From contig NZ_FOKW01000001.1 of the NCBI RefSeq assembly GCF_900112205.1, positions 434,001 to 498,000 of the forward strand: a DNA stretch of 64,000 bases. The letters are read 5' to 3'. The position numbers and the translations under genes are program-made. Position 1 is the first letter of the stretch, and each line of letters begins with the position of its first letter. Below are positions 19,321-28,058 of the stretch, one piece after another. The notes beneath the pieces were generated by a model. It did no database searches and had not been told where the DNA came from. It worked only from the letters and a program-made list of their open reading frames with translations. The stretch comes from Natronobacterium haloterrestre. GTDB taxonomy: Archaea > Halobacteriota > Halobacteria > Halobacteriales > Natrialbaceae.

Positions 19321-19482
19321 TTAGTTTGGATTAAAATTCTGAACTAATCGTCGGTGTTGGGAGTTAAGCTGGAGAAGTTCAGATAATATTGTAAGAGGTT
19401 CGTCGGAACGCTCCATGGTGTCTGAATCCTGATGAGTGACAGAATTTTCTGGAGACAACCAATCATCTGGCTCCATCACCAT
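19321..19482 (-). CDS. Possible small acidic protein or gene remnant (53 aa)
   Basis: From the ATG at 19482 the frame encodes a 53-aa acidic peptide starting MVMEPDDWLSPENSVTHQDS and ending QNFNPN. Composition is plausible for a haloarchaeal protein, but no domain is recognised and it lies between a low-GC gene and the rhodanese gene. It could be a small regulator or the remains of a longer gene. Confidence 0.28.
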   Translation of the reverse strand: MVMEPDDWLSPENSVTHQDSDTMERSDEPLTILSELLQLNSQHRRLVQNFNPN

Positions 19483-19558
19483 TCGGGCCGGTGTCAAGGG
19501 CTCTGGCAATTCACCAGTATCAACCGGAGACGTCGCGCCGAGCGACGGGCCGACGCGA

Positions 19559-20449
19559 TTACTCCGCGTCGCCGGTCTCGATCGGCGCGCGGATGAGGTT
19601 GCCCCACTCGGTCCAGGAGCCGTCGTAGTTCTCGACGTCGTCGAAGCCGAGCAGTTCGTGGAGCACGTACCACTCGATCGAGGAGCGTTCACCGACGCGG
19701 CAGTAGGTGACGACCGACTGGTTCTCGTCGATCCCGACGTCCTCGTAGAGTTCGCGGAGTTCCTCGGGGTCCTTGAACGTCCCGTCGTCGTCGTTCAGCA
19801 CGGTCGTCGTCGGCACGTTCTGGGCTCCGGGGATGTGGCCGCCGCGCTGGGCGGTCTCCTGGAGCCCTTCGGGCGCGATGACCTCGCCCGTGAACTCCTC
19901 CGGCGAGCGGACGTCGACGAGCGGGACGCCCGACTCGATCGCCTGTTCGACGTCGCTTTTGTACGCGCGGATGCTCTCGAACGGCCCGCGGGCGTCGTAC
20001 TCCACGGCGGAGAACTCCGGCTCGTCGGTCGTCAGCGGGTAGTCGTTTTCGACCCAGTAGGGCTTCCCGCCGTCGATGACGCGGACGTCTTCGTGGCCGT
20101 AGTACTTGTACTGCCAGTAGGCAAAGAGCGCGAACCAGTTGGGGACCCGACCGCCGCCGTAGAGGACGACCGTCGAGTCCTCGGTGATCCCCGCTTCGGC
20201 GTTCAACTGCTCGAACGCCTCCTTGTCGAGGATGTCGCGGGTGACCGGATCGCTCAGGTCCTCCTCCCAGTGGAAGAAGATCGCGCCCGGAACGTGGCCG
20301 TCCTCGTACGGCGTGTACTCCGAGTCGTCGGTTACCGTCGGGTTGTTGACCTCGAGCAGTCGGTAGTCGGGGTCGTCGGACTGGAACTCGTCTAAGTGGT
20401 CCTCGACCCAGTCCGCCGTGACAAGTGCGTCGGTGTCGTGTGCCGTCAT
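19559..20449 (-). CDS. Thiosulfate/3-mercaptopyruvate sulfurtransferase (two rhodanese domains)
   Basis: A 296-aa cytoplasmic tandem rhodanese. Domain 1 (about 10-140) includes GHVPGAIFFHWEEDLSDP and has YGGGRVPNWFA where an active-site loop would be, without Cys, so it is the structural domain. Domain 2 (about 160-285) includes LVDVRSPEEFTGE and GGHIPGAQNVP, with the catalytic loop CRVGERSS (Cys near residue 250). It transfers sulfane sulfur from thiosulfate or mercaptopyruvate to a thiophilic acceptor. It lies 234 bp downstream of acs on the same strand, so probably in its own transcription unit. Confidence 0.92.
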   Translation of the reverse strand: MTAHDTDALVTADWVEDHLDEFQSDDPDYRLLEVNNPTVTDDSEYTPYEDGHVPGAIFFHWEEDLSDPVTRDILDKEAFEQLNAEAGITEDSTVVLYGGGRVPNWFALFAYWQYKYYGHEDVRVIDGGKPYWVENDYPLTTDEPEFSAVEYDARGPFESIRAYKSDVEQAIESGVPLVDVRSPEEFTGEVIAPEGLQETAQRGGHIPGAQNVPTTTVLNDDDGTFKDPEELRELYEDVGIDENQSVVTYCRVGERSSIEWYVLHELLGFDDVENYDGSWTEWGNLIRAPIETGDAE

Positions 20450-20682
20450 ACAACACCACCATACGACCCCCTCCCGTATAACTATGTCAATAGTAGTACC
20501 CTTCTCCGTCGTCGATGACGCGGGCTCGAGGGCCTATCGGCCACCAGCGGGGCAGGCAGCGGCGGCTGGTGGGGTTTGGCAGGGTCAGGTCCCGTCTCGA
20601 GCGTGGGTGAAAATTGCCGGTCATCTCGTCCGGGGCGTGCGGTTCAAAAGGGGTCGGTGATCGTCGGATCAGCCGTCGTCGT

Positions 20683-22701
20683 CTACTGTGGGTTCTCGAG
20701 TTTCTCCAGCGCCTCGGGGTTCTCGATGCTGCTCATGTCCCCCAGGTCCTCGCCGACGTAGGTGGCCTCGATGGCGCGGCGGATGATCTTGCCGGACTGG
20801 GTCTTCGGGAACTCGTCGACGAACAGCACCTCGCGCGGACGGAACGGCTTGCCCAGTTCCTCGCCGACCTGGGCGCGCAGTTCCTCCCGCAGGTCGTCCG
20901 TCGGTTCGTAGTCCTCACCGAGGATGACGTAGGTGACGACGGCGGTGCCGGTCGTGTCGTCCGGCGCGCCGATCGCGGCGGCCTGGTTGACGGCGTCGTG
21001 GTCGATCAGTGCCCCCTCGACTTCGGCGGGGCCGACCTTGCGACCGGCGACGTTCAGGGCGTCGTCGGCGCGGCCGTGGAGGAACCAGAAGCCGTCCTCG
21101 TCCTTCTGGGCCCAGTCACCGTGGTCCCAGACGTCCTCCCAGGTCGACCAGTACTCGTCGAGGTACCGCTGGTCGCCCGACCACAGCGACTTCGTCATCG
21201 AGGGGCAGGAATCGCGGGCGACGAGGTAGCCCCGCTCGTTCTCCTCTTTGATCGACTCGCCGTCGCGGTCGACGATGTCGATGTCCATACCGAGTCCCGG
21301 CCCGCCGAGCGTACAGGGCTTCAGCGGCTCCGTCGGCATCGGCATCAGGAAACAGCCACAGATCTCGGTTCCCCCGGAGATGTTGATGATCGGGGCTTCC
21401 CCGTTGCCGACGTTCTCGTAGAACCACTTCCAGGACTCCGGGTCCCAGGGTTCGCCGGTCGATCCCAGCAGACGCAGCGAGGAGAGGTCGTGGCCCTCGA
21501 GCCACTCGTCCCCGTGCTTTCGCAGCGCACGGATCGCCGTCGGCGAGATGCCGAACTGGGTCAGCTTGTGCCGGTCGATCATCTCCCAGAACCGGTCCGG
21601 CTGGGGATGGTCCGGCGCGCCCTCGTACATGAAGACCGTGCCGCCGAAGGTGTGGGTCCCGATCAGCGTCCACGGCCCCATCATCCAGCCGATGTCCGAG
21701 ACCCAGAAGAACCGATCGGCGGGCTTCAGGTCGAACCCGAAGTACAGTTCCTTGGCACACTGGACCTGAACGCCCGCGTGGGTGTGGACGATCCCCTTCG
21801 GCTTGCCCGTGGTCCCCGAGGAGTACAGCAGCATCGACTCCTGGCTCGAGTCCACGGCCTTCGTCTCGTAGTCGTCGTCGGCCGACTCGACGGCCTCGCC
21901 CCACCACTCGTCGCGGTCGTCGGTCCAGGGGATCTCGTGTTCGTTCCGTTTGTCGCTCGAGCCGAGCCGGTCGAAGACGATGGTGTGCTCGACGTGGCCG
22001 GCCTGTTCGATCGCCTCGTCGGCGGAACTCTTCAGGAAGACCGGATCGCCCCGCCGGAGGAAGCCGTCGCCGGTAAACAGCACCGAACACTCCGAGTCCT
22101 CGATCCGGGTCGCGGCCGCGTCGACGCCGAAGCCGGAGAAGATGGGGACGGCGATCGCGCCGACCTTGAAACAGCCGTAGAGGATCGAGACGACCTCCGG
22201 GACCATCGGCATGTAGAGGCCGACGGTGTCACCGGTCCCGATCCCGCGCTCCTCGAGGGCGTTCGCGACCTTGTTCGACTGCCGGTGGAGTTCGTGGTAC
22301 GTGACCTCCCGGACGTCGCCGTCCTCGCTCTCCCAGATCGTCGCGACCTTGTTGCGCCGTTGCTCGTCGACCGCGGCGTGGCGGTCGAGGACGTTGTGTG
22401 CGAGGTTGAGTTCGCCACCGGGGTACCAGTCGGTGAACTGGGGCCCCTCGCTGTCGTCTCGCACCTCGTCGTACTCCTCGTAGAACTCGATGTCGAGGTA
22501 GTCGACGATCTCGTCCCAGAACCAGTCGACGCCCGACGCGTCGACCCCCTCGAGGTCCGTCGTCGTCCGCTCGATAAGTTCGTCGTAGCCGTCGATCCCG
22601 TACTCCTGCATGAACTCGTAGACGTTCGTCGACTCGACGAACTCGTCGCTCGGTTCGTGGACGATCTCGTCGACGTCCTCGAGTGCGGTGTCGCCTGTCA
22701 T
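20683..22701 (-). CDS. acs: AMP-forming acetyl-CoA synthetase (acyl-CoA ligase)
   Basis: A 672-aa ANL-superfamily adenylating enzyme: acetate (or a short acyl acid) + ATP + CoA gives acyl-CoA + AMP + PPi. The P-loop-like A3 motif LLYSSGTTGKPKGIVHTHAG is near residue 290, the TGEPWDP/GGTEICGCF block follows in the middle, and the C-terminal lysine motif PKTQSGKIIRRA near 640 supplies the adenylation Lys. The N-terminal 100 residues have the ACAS_N type WYPGGELNLAHNVLDRH segment. It starts 3 bp after the SDR gene, so the two are co-transcribed, suggesting joint use in acetate or hydroxybutyrate catabolism. Confidence 0.93.
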   Translation of the reverse strand: MTGDTALEDVDEIVHEPSDEFVESTNVYEFMQEYGIDGYDELIERTTTDLEGVDASGVDWFWDEIVDYLDIEFYEEYDEVRDDSEGPQFTDWYPGGELNLAHNVLDRHAAVDEQRRNKVATIWESEDGDVREVTYHELHRQSNKVANALEERGIGTGDTVGLYMPMVPEVVSILYGCFKVGAIAVPIFSGFGVDAAATRIEDSECSVLFTGDGFLRRGDPVFLKSSADEAIEQAGHVEHTIVFDRLGSSDKRNEHEIPWTDDRDEWWGEAVESADDDYETKAVDSSQESMLLYSSGTTGKPKGIVHTHAGVQVQCAKELYFGFDLKPADRFFWVSDIGWMMGPWTLIGTHTFGGTVFMYEGAPDHPQPDRFWEMIDRHKLTQFGISPTAIRALRKHGDEWLEGHDLSSLRLLGSTGEPWDPESWKWFYENVGNGEAPIINISGGTEICGCFLMPMPTEPLKPCTLGGPGLGMDIDIVDRDGESIKEENERGYLVARDSCPSMTKSLWSGDQRYLDEYWSTWEDVWDHGDWAQKDEDGFWFLHGRADDALNVAGRKVGPAEVEGALIDHDAVNQAAAIGAPDDTTGTAVVTYVILGEDYEPTDDLREELRAQVGEELGKPFRPREVLFVDEFPKTQSGKIIRRAIEATYVGEDLGDMSSIENPEALEKLENPQ

Positions 22702-22704
22702 GGT

Positions 22705-23562
22705 TCACTCGTACGTTAACGTCATACCCCCATCAAACAACAGGTCACCGCCGTTGAGGTGTCGCCCGAGGTCGGAGAACCCGATCAGGAAGAGGTTCCC
22801 GACGTCGATCGGCTCCATCATCTCCGTCGTCCGGGCCTGGCCGAGCATGACGTCCTCGATCACCTCCTGGACCGAGATACCGCGCTGTTCGGCGGTCTCC
22901 TCGAGCTGGGCCGTCACGAGCGGCGTCTTCACGTAGCCGGTGCTGACCGAGAACGAGCGGATCGCGCCCTCCCCCTCGGCTGCGATCGACTGGGTCAACC
23001 CCCGGAGGCCGAACTTCGAGACGTTGTAGCCGACCTTGTCGCTGGTGACGTAGTGGCCGTGGACGGAGGCCATGTTCCCGACACAGCCCTCTCCGTCCTC
23101 GGTCTCCCGGAAGTGCGGGAGACAGAGCTTCGAGAGGTACAGCGGGGCCCGGAGCATCACCCCGTGCATCCGGTCGTAGGTGTCCATCGGGAAGTCCTCG
23201 ATGGCGTCGATGTGTTGCATTCCGGCGACGTTCGCGAGGTACTTGAGATCGCCCAGTTCGGCGGCCCGGTCGACGATCCGCTCGAGGTCGTCGTCGACGG
23301 TGAGGTCGCCCGCGATGGGTTCGACGTCGCCCTCGAGCCCCAGTTCCTCGGCCCGGTCGACGGTGCCCTCGAGGCCCGCCTCGTCGACGTCGGTGGCGGC
23401 GACGGTCAGGCCGTTCCCCGCGGCCGCAAGCGCGGTCGCGCGCCCGATTCCCGACCCCGCGCCGGTGACGAGACAGACGTTCCGGCCGGCAAAGGAGTCG
23501 TCGGGAATAGTGTGGATGTCGTCGCGTGAGACGGACGGCGGCGTTACCTGTTGTTGAGGCAT
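22705..23562 (-). CDS. Short-chain dehydrogenase/reductase, 3-hydroxybutyrate dehydrogenase-like
   Basis: A 285-aa SDR. The Rossmann cofactor motif TGAGSGIG is at 33-40, followed by AATDVDEAG, which favours NAD over NADP. NVAGMQ corresponds to the NNAG motif, and the catalytic YxxxK is in YNVSKFG near 177-181. The C-terminus (GGDLLFDGGMTLTYE) has the usual SDR G-G-DGG element and matches the D-beta-hydroxybutyrate dehydrogenase subgroup. It is the first gene of a two-gene unit with acs (3-bp gap), consistent with oxidation of hydroxybutyrate to acetoacetate followed by CoA activation. The substrate remains inferred. Confidence 0.87.
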   Translation of the reverse strand: MPQQQVTPPSVSRDDIHTIPDDSFAGRNVCLVTGAGSGIGRATALAAAGNGLTVAATDVDEAGLEGTVDRAEELGLEGDVEPIAGDLTVDDDLERIVDRAAELGDLKYLANVAGMQHIDAIEDFPMDTYDRMHGVMLRAPLYLSKLCLPHFRETEDGEGCVGNMASVHGHYVTSDKVGYNVSKFGLRGLTQSIAAEGEGAIRSFSVSTGYVKTPLVTAQLEETAEQRGISVQEVIEDVMLGQARTTEMMEPIDVGNLFLIGFSDLGRHLNGGDLLFDGGMTLTYE

Positions 23563-23717
23563 GCTCGTATGCCGTATCGACGACGGACACGGGGTAAAAC
23601 ACGTGTGTTAACATATCAACAACCGTCTCTCCCCGCGAAATCGGCCGCGCTCGAGAAATGACAGCAAAGCGTATAATGAGAGGTATTAAGTCCTTGTATG
23701 GTAGTTACCACCAATCA

Positions 23718-24434
23718 ATGATCGATCTCGATATCGACATGCGGCAGTACGACTGCCCGTTCATCGACACCACCGACGACGTCGATATCGCGTTCTCGGC
23801 CGTCCAGTGGCAACTCGACACGAGCGCCGAGAAACTCGAGACCCGATTGATCGCCGAGGGGGAGTCGACGGGGGCGCTCGAGGACGGGCTCCGGACGCTG
23901 CGGTCGCACCCGAACATGGCGGAGTGTTACATCCTCTCGAAACGGGAGAACGTGGCTCAGATCGGGACGACCATCGAGCAGACGAACGCGATGCGGACGA
24001 TCCAGCAGAACGACGGCTACATCACCGGCCCGTTCCGGATCGAGGACGGCCGGGAACGCTGGCACGTCGGCTTCGACGACGACGACGCCGAGGATCGGAC
24101 CCTGGCGGAACTCGAGCGACACAACGACTACAACGTCGAGGACCGCGACCAGTTCGACCCGGCGACGCTGTTCGACCTGCTCGAAAACTCCGAGAGCGCG
24201 ACGACCCTGCTCGAGGGCTGTCGCTCGCTGACCGAGACCGAACGCGAGACGTTCGAGACGGCCGCCCAGCGGGGGTACTACGAGACGCCGCGGGACACGA
24301 CGCTCGCGGAACTGGCGGATCACTTCGACGTCTCGAAGACCGCCGTCTCGATGAACCTCCGGCGGAGCGAACGGAAGATCCTGCAGGGGGCACTGTCGGC
24401 GCTGGATCAACTGGCGGGGAACGACGAGCTCTGA
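23718..24434 (+). CDS. HTH_10 (bacterio-opsin activator-like) transcriptional regulator
   Basis: A 238-aa regulator. The C-terminal 60 residues are the haloarchaeal HTH_10 domain (LTETERETFETAAQRGYYET, then ELADHFDVSKTAVSMNLRR), as in Bat-type proteins. The N-terminal domain (MIDLDIDMRQYDCPFIDTTD onward) is a probable sensory module without a recognised ligand pocket. The start at 23718 is chosen because a TATA-like GGTATTAAG lies about 30 bp upstream; upstream codons in the longer frame are promoter sequence. It is divergent from the SDR-acs unit, so it may control it. Confidence 0.85.
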   Translation: MIDLDIDMRQYDCPFIDTTDDVDIAFSAVQWQLDTSAEKLETRLIAEGESTGALEDGLRTLRSHPNMAECYILSKRENVAQIGTTIEQTNAMRTIQQNDGYITGPFRIEDGRERWHVGFDDDDAEDRTLAELERHNDYNVEDRDQFDPATLFDLLENSESATTLLEGCRSLTETERETFETAAQRGYYETPRDTTLAELADHFDVSKTAVSMNLRRSERKILQGALSALDQLAGNDEL

Positions 24435-24493
24435 ATCCGACCGCCCCCGATCGAGTCCCAGTATCCGCCGGTTCGCACGACGAAACGTTTCGG

Positions 24494-24505
24494 TGTAATT
24501 ACTTT
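24494..24505 (+). promoter_or_regulatory. TATA-like element of CPBP gene
   Basis: GTAATTACTTTT is centred about 28 bp upstream of the ATG at 24528, which fits a leaderless transcript starting at or near the start codon. Confidence 0.5.
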
Positions 24506-24527
24506 TCCTCGTACCGTTGGCCGGTAC

Positions 24528-25394
24528 ATGGTGGGTACGGAGCTCCTGTCGCGCCGGCCGGCGCTCTCGTTCGTCGCGGTGACGTATCTGTTCTCCTGGG
24601 GGATCTGGATCCCGGCCGCCGTGACGATCTCCGAGCCCGGGATGCTGTTCGGAGCGTTCGTCGTCGGGGCCTTCGGCCCGGCGATCGCGGGCGCAGTCAT
24701 GGTCGTCGCCACCGGCGGACGCCTCCGCGCGTGGATCCGGGACATGCTGCGGTGGCGGCTCCCGGCCCGGTGGTACCTCGCGGCGCTCGGGCTCCCCTTG
24801 CTGTTCGTGGTCGTCGAGACGATCGTCTACGCCGGGATCGGTGGCTCGCTCGCGCCGACGACGCTTCCCCGGCGACTCGCCGTCTGGCTCGGCGCGTTTC
24901 CGATCGCCCTGCTGCTGACCGGCGGGAACGAGGAACCCGGCTGGCGCGGGTTCCTCCAGCCGCGCCTCCAGCGGACGTACGGCGCGCTGACGGCCGCGCT
25001 GGCGGTCGGCGCGGTCTGGACGATCTGGCACGTGCCGATGGACGTCATGATGCCGCCGGCGCTTGATGGCGGCGGGTACGACGCGAGCGACGCCCTGTCG
25101 CGGATCGCGACGCTTCCGCTGGCGGTCGTATACGCCTGGCTATACAACTCGACCGACGGGAGCGTGGTCGTCACGATGCTCTTTCACGCCGGCTGGAACA
25201 CCTCGCAGACGCTCGTGCCCGCAGGGTTCTCGAGCGAACTCGCCGACACCCCCCTGGTGACGGCCACTCGGGTCGCAGCGTTGCTGGTGCTCGTCGCCTT
25301 CCTGCTGGTGGCCTACGATCGCGAGACGTTGGCCGACGGCGACGCCCACCGCGGGTCGGGGGTCGACGGAAGTGGGACGGAGTCCCGAGCCTGA
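24528..25394 (+). CDS. CPBP-family intramembrane metalloprotease (Abi-type)
   Basis: A 288-aa multi-pass membrane protein of the Rce1/CaaX-like CPBP family. The catalytic signature is complete: EEPGWRGFLQ (EExxxR, near 138-147), the second motif in IWHVPMDVM (His near 166), and MLFHAGWN (FxxxN-type His/Asn motif near 217-224). It probably cleaves membrane-embedded peptides; in bacteria, members affect bacteriocin immunity or regulation, and the archaeal roles are unknown. A TATA-like box just upstream of the ATG supports this start. Converges with livF (15-bp gap). Confidence 0.9.
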   Translation: MVGTELLSRRPALSFVAVTYLFSWGIWIPAAVTISEPGMLFGAFVVGAFGPAIAGAVMVVATGGRLRAWIRDMLRWRLPARWYLAALGLPLLFVVVETIVYAGIGGSLAPTTLPRRLAVWLGAFPIALLLTGGNEEPGWRGFLQPRLQRTYGALTAALAVGAVWTIWHVPMDVMMPPALDGGGYDASDALSRIATLPLAVVYAWLYNSTDGSVVVTMLFHAGWNTSQTLVPAGFSSELADTPLVTATRVAALLVLVAFLLVAYDRETLADGDAHRGSGVDGSGTESRA

Positions 25395-25409
25395 GCGGCC
25401 GGCGGATCG

Positions 25410-26144
25410 TCACTCGCCGCCGCCCTGCATGAGCATCTGGATCTCCTCGTCCTCCGCGAGGACCTCCGGGTCGCCGCTGTCGACGATCTCGCCGCGCTCG
25501 ATCACGTACATCCGATCGACGATCTCGGGCACGTGACTCGCGTTCGACTCCGCGACGAGCACCGAGATGTCGCGATCGATGATCTCGCGGATGTAGCGTT
25601 TGAGGTTCTCGACGACGACCGGGGCCAGCCCCTCGAGCGGTTCGTCGAGGATGAGCAGATCGGGACGAAGCGCCAGCGCGCGACCGATCGCGGTCATCTT
25701 CCCCTGGCCACCGCTCAGGTTCTGCACCTCGGCGTCGCGCCGATCCTCGAGTTCGGTGAACACGTCGAAGACGTCCTCGACGACGGCGTCCTCGTCCTCG
25801 ATGCCGCGGGCGTCACCCGACGTCCAGATCGGGAGCCGGAAGTTCTCCTCGACGGTCATCCCGGTGAACAGCTCACGACCTTCCGGCTGGTAGCCGATCC
25901 CGCGTTTGGGAATCAGTTCGGGCCGGAGATCGAGGAGTTCCTCGCCGTCGAACCGGATCGAGCCGCTCGCCACGGGCGTAAGCCCCATGATCGACCGGAA
26001 CGTCGACGTCTTGCCGGCCCCGTTGCGGCCGACCAGCGCGACCGCCTCGCCGTGGCCGACCTCGAGGTCGATCCCGTGGGTGACCTCGAACCCCTCGACC
26101 ATCGCCGAGAGGTTCGAGACCTCGAGCAGGGGGTCGTCGCTCAT
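25410..26144 (-). CDS. livF: Branched-chain amino-acid ABC transporter ATP-binding protein LivF
   Basis: A 244-aa cytoplasmic ATPase subunit, with Walker A VGRNGAGKTST near 38, the LivF-type IMGLTPVASGSIRFDGEE, ABC signature LSGGQGKM near 143, and Walker B LLILDEPLEGLAP. The EPLEGLAP form is typical of LivF. It overlaps livG by 4 bp (26141-26144) and is last in the livHMGF series. Length matches the family. Confidence 0.92.
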   Translation of the reverse strand: MSDDPLLEVSNLSAMVEGFEVTHGIDLEVGHGEAVALVGRNGAGKTSTFRSIMGLTPVASGSIRFDGEELLDLRPELIPKRGIGYQPEGRELFTGMTVEENFRLPIWTSGDARGIEDEDAVVEDVFDVFTELEDRRDAEVQNLSGGQGKMTAIGRALALRPDLLILDEPLEGLAPVVVENLKRYIREIIDRDISVLVAESNASHVPEIVDRMYVIERGEIVDSGDPEVLAEDEEIQMLMQGGGE

Positions 26145-26914
26145 TCGTCCACCCCCAGGAGGACCCGCCGCAGTTCGGCGTCGGTCTCGAGCAGCGAGGG
26201 GGCGCCCTCCCTGAAGACGCGGCCCTCGTGGAGGACGACGAGCCGGTCCGCGTACTCCTTGACGAGATCCATGTCGTGTTCGATCGTCACCGTGGTGACG
26301 TCGTCGGCCTCGCTGGCCTCGACGATGGTCTCGATGACGTACTCCTTCTCCTGGGTGGCGACCCCGGAGGTCGGCTCGTCGAGCAGCAGGTACTCGGGCT
26401 CGAGCCCGAACGACATCGCGACGTCGAGCAGTTTGCGGTCGCCGTGGGGGAGCGTCTCGGCGACCTCGTCCTGGATCTCCTCGAGCCGGAACTGCTCGAG
26501 AAGGTCGTCGACGGCCCGCTCGACGTCCTCGTGGCCGTCGTCGACCGTCCGCATGCTCAGGGTCCTGCCGTGTTCGGAGAGGACCGCCACGCGGACGTTC
26601 TCCCGGACGGTCATCTCCTCGAAGACGTGGACGATCTGGAAGCTCCTGACGAGCCCGGAGTTGACCCGGTCGGCCGGGGGGACGTCGGTGATCTCGTGCT
26701 CTATCGTCGAGCCGTTCTCCTCCTCGTGGACGACGACCTCGCCCCGATCGGGTTCCAGCAACCCGGTCAGCAGGTTGACCAGCGTCGTCTTCCCGGCGCC
26801 GTTTGGACCGACGATAAACACCATCTCGCCCTCGGTCTTCCCGAACTGGAGCGAGACGTCGTCGGTGGCGCGCAGTTCGCCGAACTCCTTTCGTAACTCG
26901 CGTGCTTCGAGCAT
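26141..26914 (-). CDS. livG: Branched-chain amino-acid ABC transporter ATP-binding protein LivG
   Basis: A 257-aa ATPase partner of LivF, with Walker A VGPNGAGKTTLVNLLTG near 34, the LivG-type RSFQIVHVFEEMTVRENV segment, a signature region altered to LPHGDRKLLDVAM, and Walker B YLLLDEPTSGVA. It carries an unusually long acidic insertion around residues 60-85 (EEENGSTIEHE). The start is 1 bp from the livM stop and the end overlaps livF, so the genes are coupled. Confidence 0.92.
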   Translation of the reverse strand: MLEARELRKEFGELRATDDVSLQFGKTEGEMVFIVGPNGAGKTTLVNLLTGLLEPDRGEVVVHEEENGSTIEHEITDVPPADRVNSGLVRSFQIVHVFEEMTVRENVRVAVLSEHGRTLSMRTVDDGHEDVERAVDDLLEQFRLEEIQDEVAETLPHGDRKLLDVAMSFGLEPEYLLLDEPTSGVATQEKEYVIETIVEASEADDVTTVTIEHDMDLVKEYADRLVVLHEGRVFREGAPSLLETDAELRRVLLGVDE

Positions 26915-26915
26915 C

Positions 26916-28058
26916 TCAGTTCACCCCGAAGATGATGATTCGAACGGTGGTTATCGCGCGGGTCACGCCCTTCCTGAGCGATCCGAGGACCAGTTTCACG
27001 TCCTCGAGGAACAGGCCGGGGTCGTCCCGCCGGCGCTCGAGGCCGCTCCCGATCATCGGCAACGACCCCAGGATGCCCTGGGGCAGGAAGAAAACCACCG
27101 CGAGCAGGACGATCCCGGTCAGTGCGTGGTAGTACTCCACGTAGAACCGGGCGATGTTCAGCAGGTAGACGAGGACGATCCCGCCGACGATCGGCCCGGC
27201 GAGGGTGTTGACCCCGCCGAGGATCGCCATGAACAGGATCTCGCCGGAGACGAAGGCGTACAGCACCGGCTCCGGGCGAACGTGTAGCTGGACCATCCCG
27301 AACAGCCCGCCGGCCAGGCCGCCGTAGATCCCCGAGAGCGTGAACGCGATCCAGACGTACTTCTCGACGGGGATGCCGACGAACCGGGCCCGCGTTCGGT
27401 CCTGACCGATGGCGTCCAGCGCCCGTCCGAACGGCGAGTTGACCAGCTTCCAGGTTCCCAGCAGCATGACCACCAGGAGGAGGATCGTGAAGTAGTAGAG
27501 CACGATCTCGTAGGCGGTCGTCCCCAGGTCGAGCCCGAACAGGGCCGGCGGGTTCAGCCCGTCCGGCCGAACCCGGAGCCCGTCGCTGTAGTTGAAGAAC
27601 TGGCTCTGGATGACGAACGCGAACAGGACCTGGTTGAACGCGAGCGTCAACAGCGCGAAGTAGATGTCCAGGTAGCCTGCCACGAAGTAGCCGACAAGCA
27701 GCGCCAGCAACGTCGCCACGGCGATCGACGCCGCGAGCAACACGAGCCCGCTCGAGACGTCGTAGTGGGACGCGAGCACCGCGGCGGTGTAGGCCCCGGC
27801 GCCGAAGAACGCCGCGTGGCCGAACGAGACCAGCTCCGTGTGCCGGAGCAGCAGGTTCAGCCCGAGCGCGGCGATCCCGAACAGGATCCCCTGGTGGAAC
27901 ACCGCGAACGAAAGCGGCGTCACGCGAGCGATGTCGGGGACCGCGAGGAGGAAGCCGATCCCGACGACCGCGAGGAGCGCCTCGTTCCGGGAGAGCTCCA
28001 TGCCCTCCATCAGCCGGAGGTGGGTCCGGCCGTCGCGTTCGACGAGGAAGCGACTCAT
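26916..28058 (-). CDS. livM: Branched-chain amino-acid ABC transporter permease LivM
   Basis: A 380-aa polytopic permease. The LivM signature FGHAAFFGAGAYTAA is near residue 85, and the permease motif TLSGIYGGLAGGLFGM near 245 precedes the coupling-helix region GEILFMAILGGVNTLAGPIV. The C-terminal tail of about 60 residues (EYYHALTGIVLL, then an RRRDDPGLF region) is longer than in typical LivM. It overlaps livH by 4 bp (ATGA). Confidence 0.92.
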   Translation of the reverse strand: MSRFLVERDGRTHLRLMEGMELSRNEALLAVVGIGFLLAVPDIARVTPLSFAVFHQGILFGIAALGLNLLLRHTELVSFGHAAFFGAGAYTAAVLASHYDVSSGLVLLAASIAVATLLALLVGYFVAGYLDIYFALLTLAFNQVLFAFVIQSQFFNYSDGLRVRPDGLNPPALFGLDLGTTAYEIVLYYFTILLLVVMLLGTWKLVNSPFGRALDAIGQDRTRARFVGIPVEKYVWIAFTLSGIYGGLAGGLFGMVQLHVRPEPVLYAFVSGEILFMAILGGVNTLAGPIVGGIVLVYLLNIARFYVEYYHALTGIVLLAVVFFLPQGILGSLPMIGSGLERRRDDPGLFLEDVKLVLGSLRKGVTRAITTVRIIIFGVN